Notes under the pieces: model-generated
What the model was told of the DNA's origin: nothing
What the model saw: the letters and a program-made list of their open reading frames with translations, nothing else
The model's database searches: none
Position numbers and translations under genes: made by a program
Assembly: GCF_034676705.1 (NCBI RefSeq)
Contig: NZ_JAUCBS010000005.1
Span: 62,001-126,000, forward strand
Direction: 5' to 3'
Source of the DNA: Gemmobacter sp.
GTDB taxonomy: Bacteria > Pseudomonadota > Alphaproteobacteria > Rhodobacterales > Rhodobacteraceae
Length of the DNA: 64,000 bases
Shown: in pieces, positions 24,047 through 32,096 of the stretch
How positions within the stretch are numbered: position 1 is the first letter of the stretch
Layout: each line of letters opens with the position of its first letter

Positions 24047-24541
24047 ATGCCCCATCGCCCCCCGCCTGATTCCCCGCCCCCCGTCATGGACGACCTGATC
24101 CGCCTGGCCCATGAGCGCGCCTGCGAACGGCTGATCCACGGGTTTGCCCGCGCGCTGGACCTCTATGATCAGGATGGCGTCCTGCGGCTGTGGGCCGAGG
24201 ACGGGGTATTTTCCGTGCCCGGCTGCGACCATCCGGGGCATGCCGGCCTGCGCGCCTGGATGGGGCAGCGAGAAAAGGACATGATCTGCCGCCACATCGT
24301 GACCAACATCCTTGTCGATGTGCTGGACGATACCACGGCCACGGCCACCGCCTATTGCAGCGCCTATCGCGTGCGTGGCTGGCGCGGGCGCGAGCCGGGG
24401 CCGATGATGGCGCCGGCTTATGTCGTGGAATATTCCGACCGTTTCACCCGCGACCCGGCGCGCGGCTGGCTGTTTTCCCGCCGCGCGATCTCGGTGGTTC
24501 TGGCAGGCGTCGAACAGCGGCAGGCGCTGCGGGCCGGCTGA
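24047..24541 (+). CDS. NTF2/SnoaL-like protein
   Basis: This 164-residue soluble protein has the cone-shaped NTF2-like fold (family of scytalone dehydratase, ketosteroid isomerase and the small subunits of ring dioxygenases). Indicators are ACERLIHGFARALDLYDQDGV, a WAEDGVF strand, HIVTNILVDVLD and FTRDPARGWLFSRR. The reaction is unknown; dehydratase or isomerase roles are common. A clear paralogue lies at 43124 (shared DGxLxLFAEDxV and ICRHxVTN blocks). It is a single gene with its own TetR box, convergent to an SDR operon. ATG at 24047 or at 24086 are both possible. Confidence 0.83.
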   Translation: MPHRPPPDSPPPVMDDLIRLAHERACERLIHGFARALDLYDQDGVLRLWAEDGVFSVPGCDHPGHAGLRAWMGQREKDMICRHIVTNILVDVLDDTTATATAYCSAYRVRGWRGREPGPMMAPAYVVEYSDRFTRDPARGWLFSRRAISVVLAGVEQRQALRAG

Positions 24542-24556
24542 CCGGCCCGCCTGCTT

Positions 24557-25309
24557 TCAGACGGCGGTAAAGGCCCCGTCCACCACCAGCCCCGTCCCGT
24601 TCACATAGGACGCCGCGCGCGAGGCAAGGAACAGGATCCCCGCGGCGATCTCCTCGGGTTCGGCCATGCGCCCTTGCGGGACCGATGCGGCGCGGGCGGC
24701 CCGCGCCTCCTCGCCCTGGGCCTTGGACAGGGGGGTATCGACAAAGCCGGGATGAATGGAATTCACCCGCACCCGGCGCCCGGTCTGGGCGCATTCCACC
24801 GCCGCAACCTTGGAAAACATCTCGACCCCCGCCTTGGCCGCCGAATAGGGCCCGGACCCGAACCCCACCACCCGCGCCCGGATGGATGAGACATTGACCA
24901 CCGCCGCATCGCCCGATTTTTCCAGCCAGGGCATGGCGGCCATGGTGCCCAGGAACACCGAATCGAGGTTGATGGCGATGATCCGCCGCCAGTCGTCTGG
25001 CGTGGTGTCGAAGATCGACCGCAGGTTGCCCCAGCCGGCGTTGTTGACCAGCACGTCCAGCCTGCCATGCGTGGCGCCGACCCGTGCCATGGCGGCGGCC
25101 CAGTCGGCCTCGGCCGTCACATCCAGCCGCACCGCCATATGGCCGGATCCGGGCAGGCCGGCCAGCACGGCCCCCAGCCCTTCGGTGTCGATATCGGCCA
25201 GGACCAGCGTGGCGCCCTCTCGCGCAAAGGCCAGCGCGGTGGCGGCGCCAATGCCCTTGGCGGCGCCGGTGATCATCACGATGCGGTCGGCGTGGCTGTC
25301 AGCGGGCAT
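24557..25309 (-). CDS. SDR-family oxidoreductase (last of four SDR genes in one operon)
   Basis: This 250-residue classical SDR has TGAAKGIG, Asp in LADIDTE (NAD type), NNAG, S in NVSSIRA with YSAAK, and VDGAFTAV at the end. Its start overlaps the end of the previous SDR by 11 bases. It is the last gene of a minus-strand operon of four SDRs beginning at 27735, which is itself behind TetR box C. Four sequential dehydrogenases in one transcript suggest several hydroxyl groups, or both enantiomers, to be oxidised. Confidence 0.9.
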   Translation of the reverse strand: MPADSHADRIVMITGAAKGIGAATALAFAREGATLVLADIDTEGLGAVLAGLPGSGHMAVRLDVTAEADWAAAMARVGATHGRLDVLVNNAGWGNLRSIFDTTPDDWRRIIAINLDSVFLGTMAAMPWLEKSGDAAVVNVSSIRARVVGFGSGPYSAAKAGVEMFSKVAAVECAQTGRRVRVNSIHPGFVDTPLSKAQGEEARAARAASVPQGRMAEPEEIAAGILFLASRAASYVNGTGLVVDGAFTAV

Positions 25310-26180
25310 GGGTTTCCTCTTGCGACAGGGTCAGGATATCGGGGAACTGCGGATTGCGCCGGGTCAGGATGGCATCCATCCGTTCCTGCACGCCGCGGTC
25401 AAAGGCGGTGGTCGTCACCAGATAGAACTGCCGGTCGCGGATCGCCTGCACCACCATGTCGGCGACATCTTCGGGCATCAGCCCGGCGGCCTTGATGCCA
25501 CGGTATTTCTCCATCGCGGCCGGGTCATCGCCCTGCACGCCGCCGGCGGGCACCAGCGTGGCCGGGCGGTTGCGTTCGCTGTTGCCGATGCCGGTGGACA
25601 CCACGCCGGGGCACAGGGCGGTGACACCGATGGGCGAGCCTTCGGCGGCCAGGTCGGCATAGAGCGCCTCGGTCGCGCGCAGTGCCGCGTGCTTGGCGGC
25701 GCCATAGGCCGGCGAGTTGGTGCCGCTGACCAGCCCCGCGACCGAGATGGTGTTCACCACATGCGCCCAGCCGCCCTGCGCCCGCATGCGCGGGATAAAG
25801 GACTGGATGCCATGCACCACCCCCATCAGGTTCACGCCCAGCGACCAGTGCCAGTCCTGCGGGCTGGTTTCCCAGATCGGCCGGAACCGCGCGCCCGGCA
25901 CGATGCCGGCATTGTTGCACAGCACATGCACCGCGCCATAGGCGGCCCAGGCCCGGTCCGCCAGCGCCTGCACGGCGGCGGCATCCGACACGTCGGTCAC
26001 CTGCGTTTCCACCTGCGCGCCCGTGGCCCGCAGGGCGCCGGCCACCGCCTCCAGCGGATCGTGCTGGATATCGGCCAGCACCAGCCGCATCCCCTCGGCG
26101 GCGAACCGTTCCGCCAGCCCCCGGCCGATGCCGCTGGCCGCGCCCGTCACCACCGCGACCTTTCCCCGTAGTTCGATCAT
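25299..26180 (-). CDS. SDR-family oxidoreductase
   Basis: This 293-residue SDR is longer than its neighbours, with TGAASGIG, LADIQ (NAD type), NNAG, S in NTISVAG with YGAAK, and a longer C-terminus containing RRNPQFPDIL. A near relative with the same RRNP-x-F ending is encoded at 63199 at the other end of the window. The start at 26180 overlaps the stop of the upstream SDR by four bases; the longer frame to 26789 is antisense-free but lies inside that SDR in another frame and is rejected. Confidence 0.9.
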   Translation of the reverse strand: MIELRGKVAVVTGAASGIGRGLAERFAAEGMRLVLADIQHDPLEAVAGALRATGAQVETQVTDVSDAAAVQALADRAWAAYGAVHVLCNNAGIVPGARFRPIWETSPQDWHWSLGVNLMGVVHGIQSFIPRMRAQGGWAHVVNTISVAGLVSGTNSPAYGAAKHAALRATEALYADLAAEGSPIGVTALCPGVVSTGIGNSERNRPATLVPAGGVQGDDPAAMEKYRGIKAAGLMPEDVADMVVQAIRDRQFYLVTTTAFDRGVQERMDAILTRRNPQFPDILTLSQEETHAR

Positions 26181-26962
26181 GTGCTGCCTTCCTCCCTGTC
26201 CGGCATGGTGAAGGCCAGCGCAAGCCGCCCGCCATCCACATAAAGCGTCTGTCCCGTCACATAGCTGCCCGCGTCGGATGCCAGGAACAGCGCCGCTTCG
26301 GCAATCTCGGTCACTGCGCCCATCCGGCCCATCGGGGTGCGCGCGGCCACAGCGCGGCGCAGGGCGGGGGTCAGCGTTGCCTCGATCATGTCGGTGGCGA
26401 TGGATCCGGGGCCAATGGCATTCACCCGGATGCCATGGGGGGCCAGCGCCACGGCGGCGGCCTTGGTCAGCTGCACCACGCCCCCCTTGGCGGCGGCATA
26501 GGCGGCATGGGTGGGTGCCACCACCTGCGCCTGAACCGATGCCATCAGCACCATGGCCCCCGGCGCCCGGCCCGGCTGCGCCAGCATCTGCCGGGCTGCC
26601 GCCTGCACGCACAGGAAGCTGCCGGTCAGGTTCACATCCACCACCCGGCGGAACTGGTCGGGCGTCAGGTCCAGGAACGGCACGGCGGGCGCGATACCCG
26701 CATTCGCCACCATGATGTCCAGCGCGCCAAAGGACGCCACCGCGCGGGCGACCAGCGCCTCGACCTGCGCGGCCTCCGTCACGTCGCAATCGACGGCCAG
26801 CGCCCGTGGTCCCAGCGCGGCGGCGGTATCCGCCACGCCCGACCCCGGCAGGTCGGCCAGCACCACGCTGGCCCCCGCCGCATGGAACCGCGCCGCGATC
26901 GCCGCCCCGATCCCGCGCGCGGCCCCGGTGACAACCGCGACGCGGCCGGCCAGCACGCTCAT
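26177..26962 (-). CDS. SDR-family oxidoreductase
   Basis: This 261-residue classical SDR has TGAARGIG, Asp in LADLPG, a changed NNAG strand reading ANAG, S in LMASVQA with YAAAK, and VDGGRLALAF near the end. ATGA overlaps couple it to the genes on both sides (26959-26962 and 26177-26180). It is about half identical to the next SDR (26959), so the two probably arose by tandem duplication and diverged. Confidence 0.9.
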   Translation of the reverse strand: MSVLAGRVAVVTGAARGIGAAIAARFHAAGASVVLADLPGSGVADTAAALGPRALAVDCDVTEAAQVEALVARAVASFGALDIMVANAGIAPAVPFLDLTPDQFRRVVDVNLTGSFLCVQAAARQMLAQPGRAPGAMVLMASVQAQVVAPTHAAYAAAKGGVVQLTKAAAVALAPHGIRVNAIGPGSIATDMIEATLTPALRRAVAARTPMGRMGAVTEIAEAALFLASDAGSYVTGQTLYVDGGRLALAFTMPDREEGST

Positions 26963-27735
26963 TCCGTCACCGGAACGGTATAGTTCAGCACCAGTCGCCC
27001 GCCGTCGACATATACCGTCTGGCCAATGATGTAGCTGGCCTCGTCCGACGCCAGGAAGGACACCGCCTTGGAAATCTCGTCCGGCGCGCCCAGCCGGCCG
27101 ATGGGCGTGCGCGACAGGATGGTGCGCCGCGTGTCCGGGTTGCCCAGCACGGCCTGCGCGGCCATGTCGGTGGCGATGGTGCCGGGGCCGACCGCATTCA
27201 CCCGGATGCCATGCGGCGCCAGTTCCAGCGCCATCACCCGCGTCAGCTGCCGCATTGCCCCTTTGGATGCTGCATAGCCCGCCGCCTGCGGTGCGCCCAG
27301 CTCCGCCGTGACCGACGACAGGTTCACGATGGCCCCGCCCGCCCCTTGGCCGATCATGGCGCGGGCGGCGGCCTGCGACAGGACCATGGGCGCCCGGACG
27401 TTCACGTCCATCATCATGTCAAAGGCCGCCGGGTCGAAGTCCAGGAACGGTTGCAGCCGGATCACCCCGGCATTGTTGACAAGCACGTCCAGCCGCCCGA
27501 ACCTGTCCACCACCTGCGCCACAAGCGCGGTGGCGGCCCCGGATGTCAGCCCCGCCAGATCGGCGGCCAGCGCCATGGCGCCCGGGCCCAGCCGGTCGGC
27601 CTGGGCCTGCGCCGCCGCCCCGTCGCGGTCCAGCAGGGCGACCTGCGCCCCTTCGGCCAGCAGCCGTTCGGCACAGGCCAGCCCGATGCCCTGCGCCGCG
27701 CCGGTCACCAGCGCAACCTTTCCCGAATGCTTCAT
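26959..27735 (-). CDS. SDR-family oxidoreductase, first gene of the four-SDR operon
   Basis: This 258-residue classical SDR has TGAAQGIG, Asp in LLDRDG, NNAG, S in NLSSVTA with YAASK, and VDGGRLVLNY. The start at 27735 has GGGAGGAACGC directly in front; the frame reaching 27834 covers the operator and is rejected. It is divergent from the ABC binding protein (27909), and TetR boxes C (27766) and D (27860) lie between, one for each direction. Confidence 0.9.
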   Translation of the reverse strand: MKHSGKVALVTGAAQGIGLACAERLLAEGAQVALLDRDGAAAQAQADRLGPGAMALAADLAGLTSGAATALVAQVVDRFGRLDVLVNNAGVIRLQPFLDFDPAAFDMMMDVNVRAPMVLSQAAARAMIGQGAGGAIVNLSSVTAELGAPQAAGYAASKGAMRQLTRVMALELAPHGIRVNAVGPGTIATDMAAQAVLGNPDTRRTILSRTPIGRLGAPDEISKAVSFLASDEASYIIGQTVYVDGGRLVLNYTVPVTE

Positions 27736-27765
27736 GCGTTCCTCCCGAGTCGTTGTCATAATCAT

Positions 27766-27781
27766 ACGACCGACTGGTCGG
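27766..27781 (-). promoter_or_regulatory. TetR box C (SDR operon side)
   Basis: On the minus strand it reads CCGACCAGTCGGTCGT; the centre is the perfect inverted repeat CCGAC-NN-GTCGG at 27770-27781. It is 30 bases before the SDR start. Confidence 0.72.
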
Positions 27782-27827
27782 CCGCAAGTTTTTTCGGCCC
27801 TGGATACCCTGTCGGGCGCAACATTTC

Positions 27828-27855
27828 TTGACAACTTCCGATTCGCACATAATCA
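27828..27855 (+). promoter_or_regulatory. Sigma-70-like promoter of the ABC binding protein gene
   Basis: TTGACA (27828-27833), a 16-base spacer and TAATCA (27850-27855). TetR box D starts 4 bases downstream, a position that would block the start of transcription. Confidence 0.6.
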
Positions 27856-27859
27856 TCAT

Positions 27860-27875
27860 CCGACCAGTCGGTTGT
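27860..27875 (+). promoter_or_regulatory. TetR box D (ABC binding protein side)
   Basis: CCGACCAGTCGGTTGT contains the perfect inverted repeat CCGAC-CA-GTCGG. It lies just after the promoter and 33 bases before the ATG at 27909. Confidence 0.75.
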
Positions 27876-27908
27876 AATCAAAAGCAACCACGGAACCGGG
27901 AGGAAACC

Positions 27909-28931
27909 ATGATCTCAACGACTTTCCGCGCCCTTGTTGCGGGCGGCCTTGCGATGGCCGCCGCGACCCTGGCCGCGCCCGCCATCGCCCAGACGGTCAG
28001 CCCCGAATGGCAAAAGGTGATCGACGCCGCCAAGGCCGAAGGCAGCGTCACCATCTATTCGTCGCAGGGCCTGAAACAGCTGAACGCGATGGCCGAAGCC
28101 TTTACCGCCAAATACGGCATCAAGGTCGAGGTGGTGCGCGCCATCGACGCCGACCTGATCCCCAAGGTGACGGTGGAATTCGAAACCGGCAAGGGCATTG
28201 CCGATGTGGTGGTGAACTCCAGCCTGATCACGGTCAAGGATCAGGTCGGCAAGGGCTATTTCGTGCCGGTGACCGGCCCGGCCTTTGACAACCCCGACTA
28301 CAAGCGCGCCGAACGGATGCATGATGGCGTGGTGTTCGAATCCAACGCCACCATCCTGACCTATTCGTGGAACACCGAACTGGTCCCCGACGGGATCAAG
28401 GACTATGACGATATCTTCGATCCCCAGCTTGAAGGGCTGATCGGCATTCCCCGCGCCTCGGTTTCCACCATCGTGGATTTCTACTTCTACCTGATGGAGA
28501 ACTACGGCGAGGATTATGTGGAGAAACTGGCAGCGATGAAGCCGCGGGTCTATCCCAGCGCGCTGACCATGGCACAGGCGCTGTCGGCCGGCGAGGTGGG
28601 CGTGATCCTGTTCGGCGAACCGCAGGTCGATGAAAAGGCCGCCGGCGCGCCGGTGGAATCGGGCTTTGCCAAGACGATCTGGGGCGCGCGCTTCTATGCC
28701 ACGGTGGCCAAGGTTGCCCCGCATCCCAATGCCGCGCAGCTGCTGGCGAATTTCATGGTCACCCCCGAAGGCCAGTCGGCGATCGCCCGTAAGGCGGCCT
28801 CGTCCTTGCCGGGTGTCACCGGCGCGGTGGCCTATATGGATGACGTGCGCCGCCCCGATCCGGCCAAGCTGACGGCCGAGAACGTCAAGGCCTTCCAGGA
28901 AAAGTTCACCAGGCTTTTCGGGTCGAACTGA
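27909..28931 (+). CDS. ABC transporter substrate-binding protein (family 1, iron/organic-ligand type)
   Basis: This 340-residue periplasmic protein has a Sec signal peptide ending at AIA near residue 27. The mature part has EGSVTIYSSQGLKQL, ADVVVNSSL, WNTELVPDGIKDYDDIFDP and a C-terminal TPEGQSAIARKA, the layout of the AfuA/FbpA-like family that binds ferric iron, thiamine, spermidine-like or organic acid ligands. The ferric-binding Tyr pair is not obvious, so an organic ligand is likely given the setting. The start at 27909 follows GGGAGGAAACC. The ATPase and permease genes are 3 kb away (32097, 33226) behind the same type of operator. Confidence 0.88.
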   Translation: MISTTFRALVAGGLAMAAATLAAPAIAQTVSPEWQKVIDAAKAEGSVTIYSSQGLKQLNAMAEAFTAKYGIKVEVVRAIDADLIPKVTVEFETGKGIADVVVNSSLITVKDQVGKGYFVPVTGPAFDNPDYKRAERMHDGVVFESNATILTYSWNTELVPDGIKDYDDIFDPQLEGLIGIPRASVSTIVDFYFYLMENYGEDYVEKLAAMKPRVYPSALTMAQALSAGEVGVILFGEPQVDEKAAGAPVESGFAKTIWGARFYATVAKVAPHPNAAQLLANFMVTPEGQSAIARKAASSLPGVTGAVAYMDDVRRPDPAKLTAENVKAFQEKFTRLFGSN

Positions 28932-28960
28932 CCGGACCGCTCCCGAACCGGCCAGACCTG

Positions 28961-28995
28961 ACCGGCGGATCCCCCAGGGATCCGCCGGTTTTCTT
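28961..28995 (+). terminator. Rho-independent terminator after the binding protein gene
   Basis: A perfect 13-bp stem (28961-28973 with 28977-28989, loop CCA) is followed by TTTCTT. It lies 30 bases after the stop codon. Confidence 0.88.
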
Positions 28996-29010
28996 GTGGC
29001 GGGCGGGGCG

Positions 29011-29071
29011 GGGGGCCAGCCCCCCGTCGCGTTCCGCGACTCCCCCCGGGATATTTGCGGACAGATGAAAG
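29011..29071 (+). repeat. Rhodobacteraceae-type intergenic repeat, copy 1
   Basis: A G-run/C-run hairpin and a GTCGCG-TTC-CGCGAC hairpin are followed by CCCCCCGGGATATTTGCGG and ACAGATGAAAG. Copies at 34980 and 55885 share the CCCGG-x-GTATTTGG core and the purine-rich tail. Confidence 0.6.
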
Positions 29072-29079
29072 GGGCGCGG

Positions 29080-29877
29080 TCAGCGCAGGGTCAGGCCGCC
29101 GTCGATCACCAGGGTCTGGCCGGTGACATAGCTTGCCCCGTCCGAGGCGAGGAAGGCGACGGCGGCGGCTAGTTCCAGCGGCTCGCCCAGCCGGTGCATG
29201 GGCACATCGGCGCGCATGGCGGCCACGGTGTCGTCGGGGACGGTCAGGGTCATGCCGGACACCATCTGGCCGGGCGCGATGGCGTTCACCCGCACGCCGC
29301 GCGCGGCCCATTGGGCGGCAAGGTCGCGGGTCAGGTGGATCAGCGCGGCCTTGGACGTGGTATAGGGCACGATCTGCGCGCGGTCGGGGGTAAAGCTGGC
29401 CAGCCCGCCGGTCGAGGCGATGTTGATGATGCTGCCCGATCCTTGCGCCAGCATGATCCGCCCCGCCTCGCGCGCGGCGACGAAGGCGCCGGTCAGGTTG
29501 ACGTTGATCACCTTGGACCAGCCGGACAGCGGGATATCCTCGGGCGGGCCGGACCAGCTGGTGCCGGCGTTGTTGACCAGAATGTCCAGCCGGCCGAACT
29601 GCGCCGCGACCTGGGCCACGGTGGCGGCGACCTGGTCTTCGTCGGCGATGTCGCAGGCAAGCGCGAGGGTGCGGGCGCCGAAGGTTTCGGCGATTTCGGC
29701 CGCCAGCGCCTGGCACTGGGCCAGCTTGCGCGCGGCCAGCGCCACCTGGGCGCCGCGGTCGGCCAGGGCTGCCGCCATGGCGCGCGCCAGTTCGCCATGC
29801 CCGCCCAGGATCAGCGCGACACGGCCGTCCAGCCGGCCGAGGCGGGTCAGGAACCCGGGGGAAAGGGAATCGGTCAT
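29080..29877 (-). CDS. SDR-family oxidoreductase with divergent glycine motif
   Basis: This 265-residue SDR has LILGGHGELARAM in place of TGxxxGIG, so the nucleotide loop is altered, while NNAG and the catalytic S (NIASTGG) and YTTSK are kept. The spacing between S and Y is longer than usual. The end is IDGGLTLR. Downstream of the FadH-like gene by 16 bases on the same strand, it probably shares its transcript and TetR box E. It is convergent with the ABC binding protein gene, with the terminator and a repeat between. Confidence 0.86.
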   Translation of the reverse strand: MTDSLSPGFLTRLGRLDGRVALILGGHGELARAMAAALADRGAQVALAARKLAQCQALAAEIAETFGARTLALACDIADEDQVAATVAQVAAQFGRLDILVNNAGTSWSGPPEDIPLSGWSKVINVNLTGAFVAAREAGRIMLAQGSGSIINIASTGGLASFTPDRAQIVPYTTSKAALIHLTRDLAAQWAARGVRVNAIAPGQMVSGMTLTVPDDTVAAMRADVPMHRLGEPLELAAAVAFLASDGASYVTGQTLVIDGGLTLR

Positions 29878-29893
29878 CGGGGCCTCCGGCCGG

Positions 29894-31819
29894 TTACAGG
29901 GTGCGGGCCAGACGCTGGCCATCGAACAGGGCATGGGTGATGCGGCGGGGGCTGACGCAATCGCCGATCATGTGGACGGGGCGGGCGCCGCGCGGCAGAG
30001 GCGGGGCCACCCGGCGGCCGGTCTGGACGACCAGCAGGTCGGCCGGCATCTCCTCCTCCTCGCCCGAGGTGAGGTTGACAGCTGTCAACTTTCCGGGCGC
30101 GGTCGCCTCGACCGCCATCAGCACGCGGAAGGTGGTGCCGCCGGCGCCCAGCCGGCCCAGCATGGGCGCCACGCTTTCATGCGGCAGATGCCCGCCAAGC
30201 GCGGCCGAGGTGGTCAGGAAGGTCAGCCGCCAGCCCGCGTTCACCAGCATTTCGGCCACGCCATAGGTGAACCAGAAGCCGGTGCCATCATCGGCAAAGA
30301 CCGCATGGCCGGTGCCGAAGGGCGCAGGGGCGCCATCGCGCAGCACATCGGCCCAGGTCAGGGTGGGCAGCGGCCCCGGTGCATCGGCCAGCGGCAGGGG
30401 GTCGGCGCCGGTGGCAAGGATCACCTCGTCGAAATCGGCGTCCAGTGCCGACAGGTCGGTGATGCGGGTGTTCAGGCGGATGTCGATAGAACCAAGGCGC
30501 ATTTCATCGACCAGGTGGTCGATCATCTTCAGCAGCCCTGCGCGGCCCGGCAGGCTGGCGGCCAGCAGGAACTGGCCGCCCAGGGCCTCGGTCGCCTCGA
30601 AGATCGTCACGCGGTGGCCGCGGGCGGTGGCGATGCGCGCCGCCTCCATCCCGGCGGGGCCGCCGCCGATGATGGCCAGGCGTTTCGGCGTGGCGGGGGT
30701 GATCCGGTCGAACGGCGCGCGGGTTTCGCGCCCGGTTTCGGGGTTCAGCGAGCAATGCAGATGGGGCGAAAAGGCCCGGCATTCCTGATTGAGGCCGACA
30801 CAGGGCCGGATGCGTGCCGCCTGTCCGCTGCGGGCCTTGGCGGCGAATTCGGGGTCGGCGACAAAGGCGCGGGCCATGCCGACCAGATCGGCCACGCCAT
30901 CGGCCAGCAGTTTTTCCGCCAGATCCGGCGTCTGGATTTTCTGCCCGACGATCACCGGCAGGCCGGTTTCCTTGCGGATGATGCCGGCGGCGCGGGCGGC
31001 GGGGGCGGGGGGATGCGTCGCGTCCTTTACATAGGCGCCGCGCAGGCCGATGGTGATGTTGAGGTAATCGGTTTCCGCCTGCCGGGCCAGAATCTGGCCG
31101 ATGCCCACGGCATCGCGCACGCCCAGGCCATCGGCGGTCTCCTCGTCGGCCGAAAGGCGCACGCCGATCAGGAAATCCGGCCCGCAGACCGCGCGCACGC
31201 GGGCGACGGTTTCGGTCACCAGCCGGGTGCGGTTTTCCAGGCTGCCACCCCAGGCGTCGGTGCGGCGGTTGGTGGCGGGCGACATGAACTGCGCGAACAG
31301 GTAGCCATGCGCCGCGTGCAGTTCCACCCCGTCATAGCCCGAGGCCTGAAGGTTCGCCGCCGCATCGGCGAAGCCGGCGATGAAGCCCTCGATCTCGGGC
31401 CCGTCCATCTCGTGCGGGGGGTAGGGGTCGCGCGGGCTGCGGAGGGGCGAAGGGCCGCGCGGCGCATATTCCGATTCCATCCCGGTGCCCTCGCGGCCCA
31501 GGTGGCACAGCTGCCCGACGATGCGCGCGCCGTTGGCATGCACCACGTCGCAGCGTTGCCGCATGATGGCGCGGGCGTCGGGGTTGAACCCCTCGGACAG
31601 GATGCGGGCGCGCATGGCGGCATCGGGGGTGGCCACGGTCGCGCCGGTGATCACCAGGCCCAGCCCCTTTGTCCGGGCGGCATAATAGGCCACGTCATCT
31701 GCCGTCGGCAGCCCGTCGCGCACCATGGCGGTGCCGTGGGGCAGCATCACCAGGCGGCTGGACAGGTCCAGCCGCCCGGCGCGATAGGGGGAAAACAGGC
31801 GGGGAAAGGCGGCAGTCAT
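29894..31819 (-). CDS. 2,4-dienoyl-CoA-reductase/TMADH-like flavoprotein with altered Fe-S motif
   Basis: This 641-residue two-part enzyme has an N-terminal OYE-type FMN barrel (about 1-335, HAAHGYLFAQFMSP) and C-terminal FAD/NAD domains (about 370-641, IIGGGPAGMEAARIA, VILATGADP). The link should carry a 4Fe-4S cluster bound as C-x2-C-x3-C-x11-C in E. coli FadH. Here it reads C340, L343, C347 and C356, so one ligand is a leucine and the last gap is short. It would reduce dienoyl-CoA or oxidise a related substrate. It is divergent from the ABC ATPase gene and has TetR box E 21 bases before the start. Confidence 0.9.
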   Translation of the reverse strand: MTAAFPRLFSPYRAGRLDLSSRLVMLPHGTAMVRDGLPTADDVAYYAARTKGLGLVITGATVATPDAAMRARILSEGFNPDARAIMRQRCDVVHANGARIVGQLCHLGREGTGMESEYAPRGPSPLRSPRDPYPPHEMDGPEIEGFIAGFADAAANLQASGYDGVELHAAHGYLFAQFMSPATNRRTDAWGGSLENRTRLVTETVARVRAVCGPDFLIGVRLSADEETADGLGVRDAVGIGQILARQAETDYLNITIGLRGAYVKDATHPPAPAARAAGIIRKETGLPVIVGQKIQTPDLAEKLLADGVADLVGMARAFVADPEFAAKARSGQAARIRPCVGLNQECRAFSPHLHCSLNPETGRETRAPFDRITPATPKRLAIIGGGPAGMEAARIATARGHRVTIFEATEALGGQFLLAASLPGRAGLLKMIDHLVDEMRLGSIDIRLNTRITDLSALDADFDEVILATGADPLPLADAPGPLPTLTWADVLRDGAPAPFGTGHAVFADDGTGFWFTYGVAEMLVNAGWRLTFLTTSAALGGHLPHESVAPMLGRLGAGGTTFRVLMAVEATAPGKLTAVNLTSGEEEEMPADLLVVQTGRRVAPPLPRGARPVHMIGDCVSPRRITHALFDGQRLARTL

Positions 31820-31839
31820 GCGAACCTCGGGAGTATTGA

Positions 31840-31855
31840 TCGACTAACTGGACGG
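31840..31855 (-). promoter_or_regulatory. TetR box E (FadH-like side)
   Basis: TCGACTAACTGGACGG, written on the plus strand, fits CGAC-N6-G-x-CGG. It is a weaker copy, 21 bases before the start at 31819. Confidence 0.52.
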
Positions 31856-31948
31856 TTTATTATGTAAAGTGATGGCGGCCGGACGGCTTTGTGTCAAGCT
31901 GCGCAATTGAACGGGTGACATTGCCAAGCCGCGACTGCTGGAACAGGA

Positions 31949-31976
31949 TTGACTTTCGCTTCGGAATAACTTTAGT
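31949..31976 (+). promoter_or_regulatory. Sigma-70-like promoter of the ABC ATPase/permease genes
   Basis: TTGACT (31949-31954), a 16-base spacer and TTTAGT (31971-31976). TetR box F begins at the next base. The layout equals that at 27828 and 38549. Confidence 0.55.
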
Positions 31977-31992
31977 TCGACTGGTCGGTTGA
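31977..31992 (+). promoter_or_regulatory. TetR box F (ABC ATPase side)
   Basis: TCGACTGGTCGGTTGA, directly after the promoter and 104 bases before the ATPase start codon at 32097. Confidence 0.7.
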
Positions 31993-32096
31993 TAGTTCTG
32001 TATCGCCCCCGGTGTCCGGGCCATGCGGCAGACTGTCCCGGCCGGAGGAGCGGCGCCCCCGAAGCGAGGGCGCCGGGCAGTCGGGGAGGAGACAGC

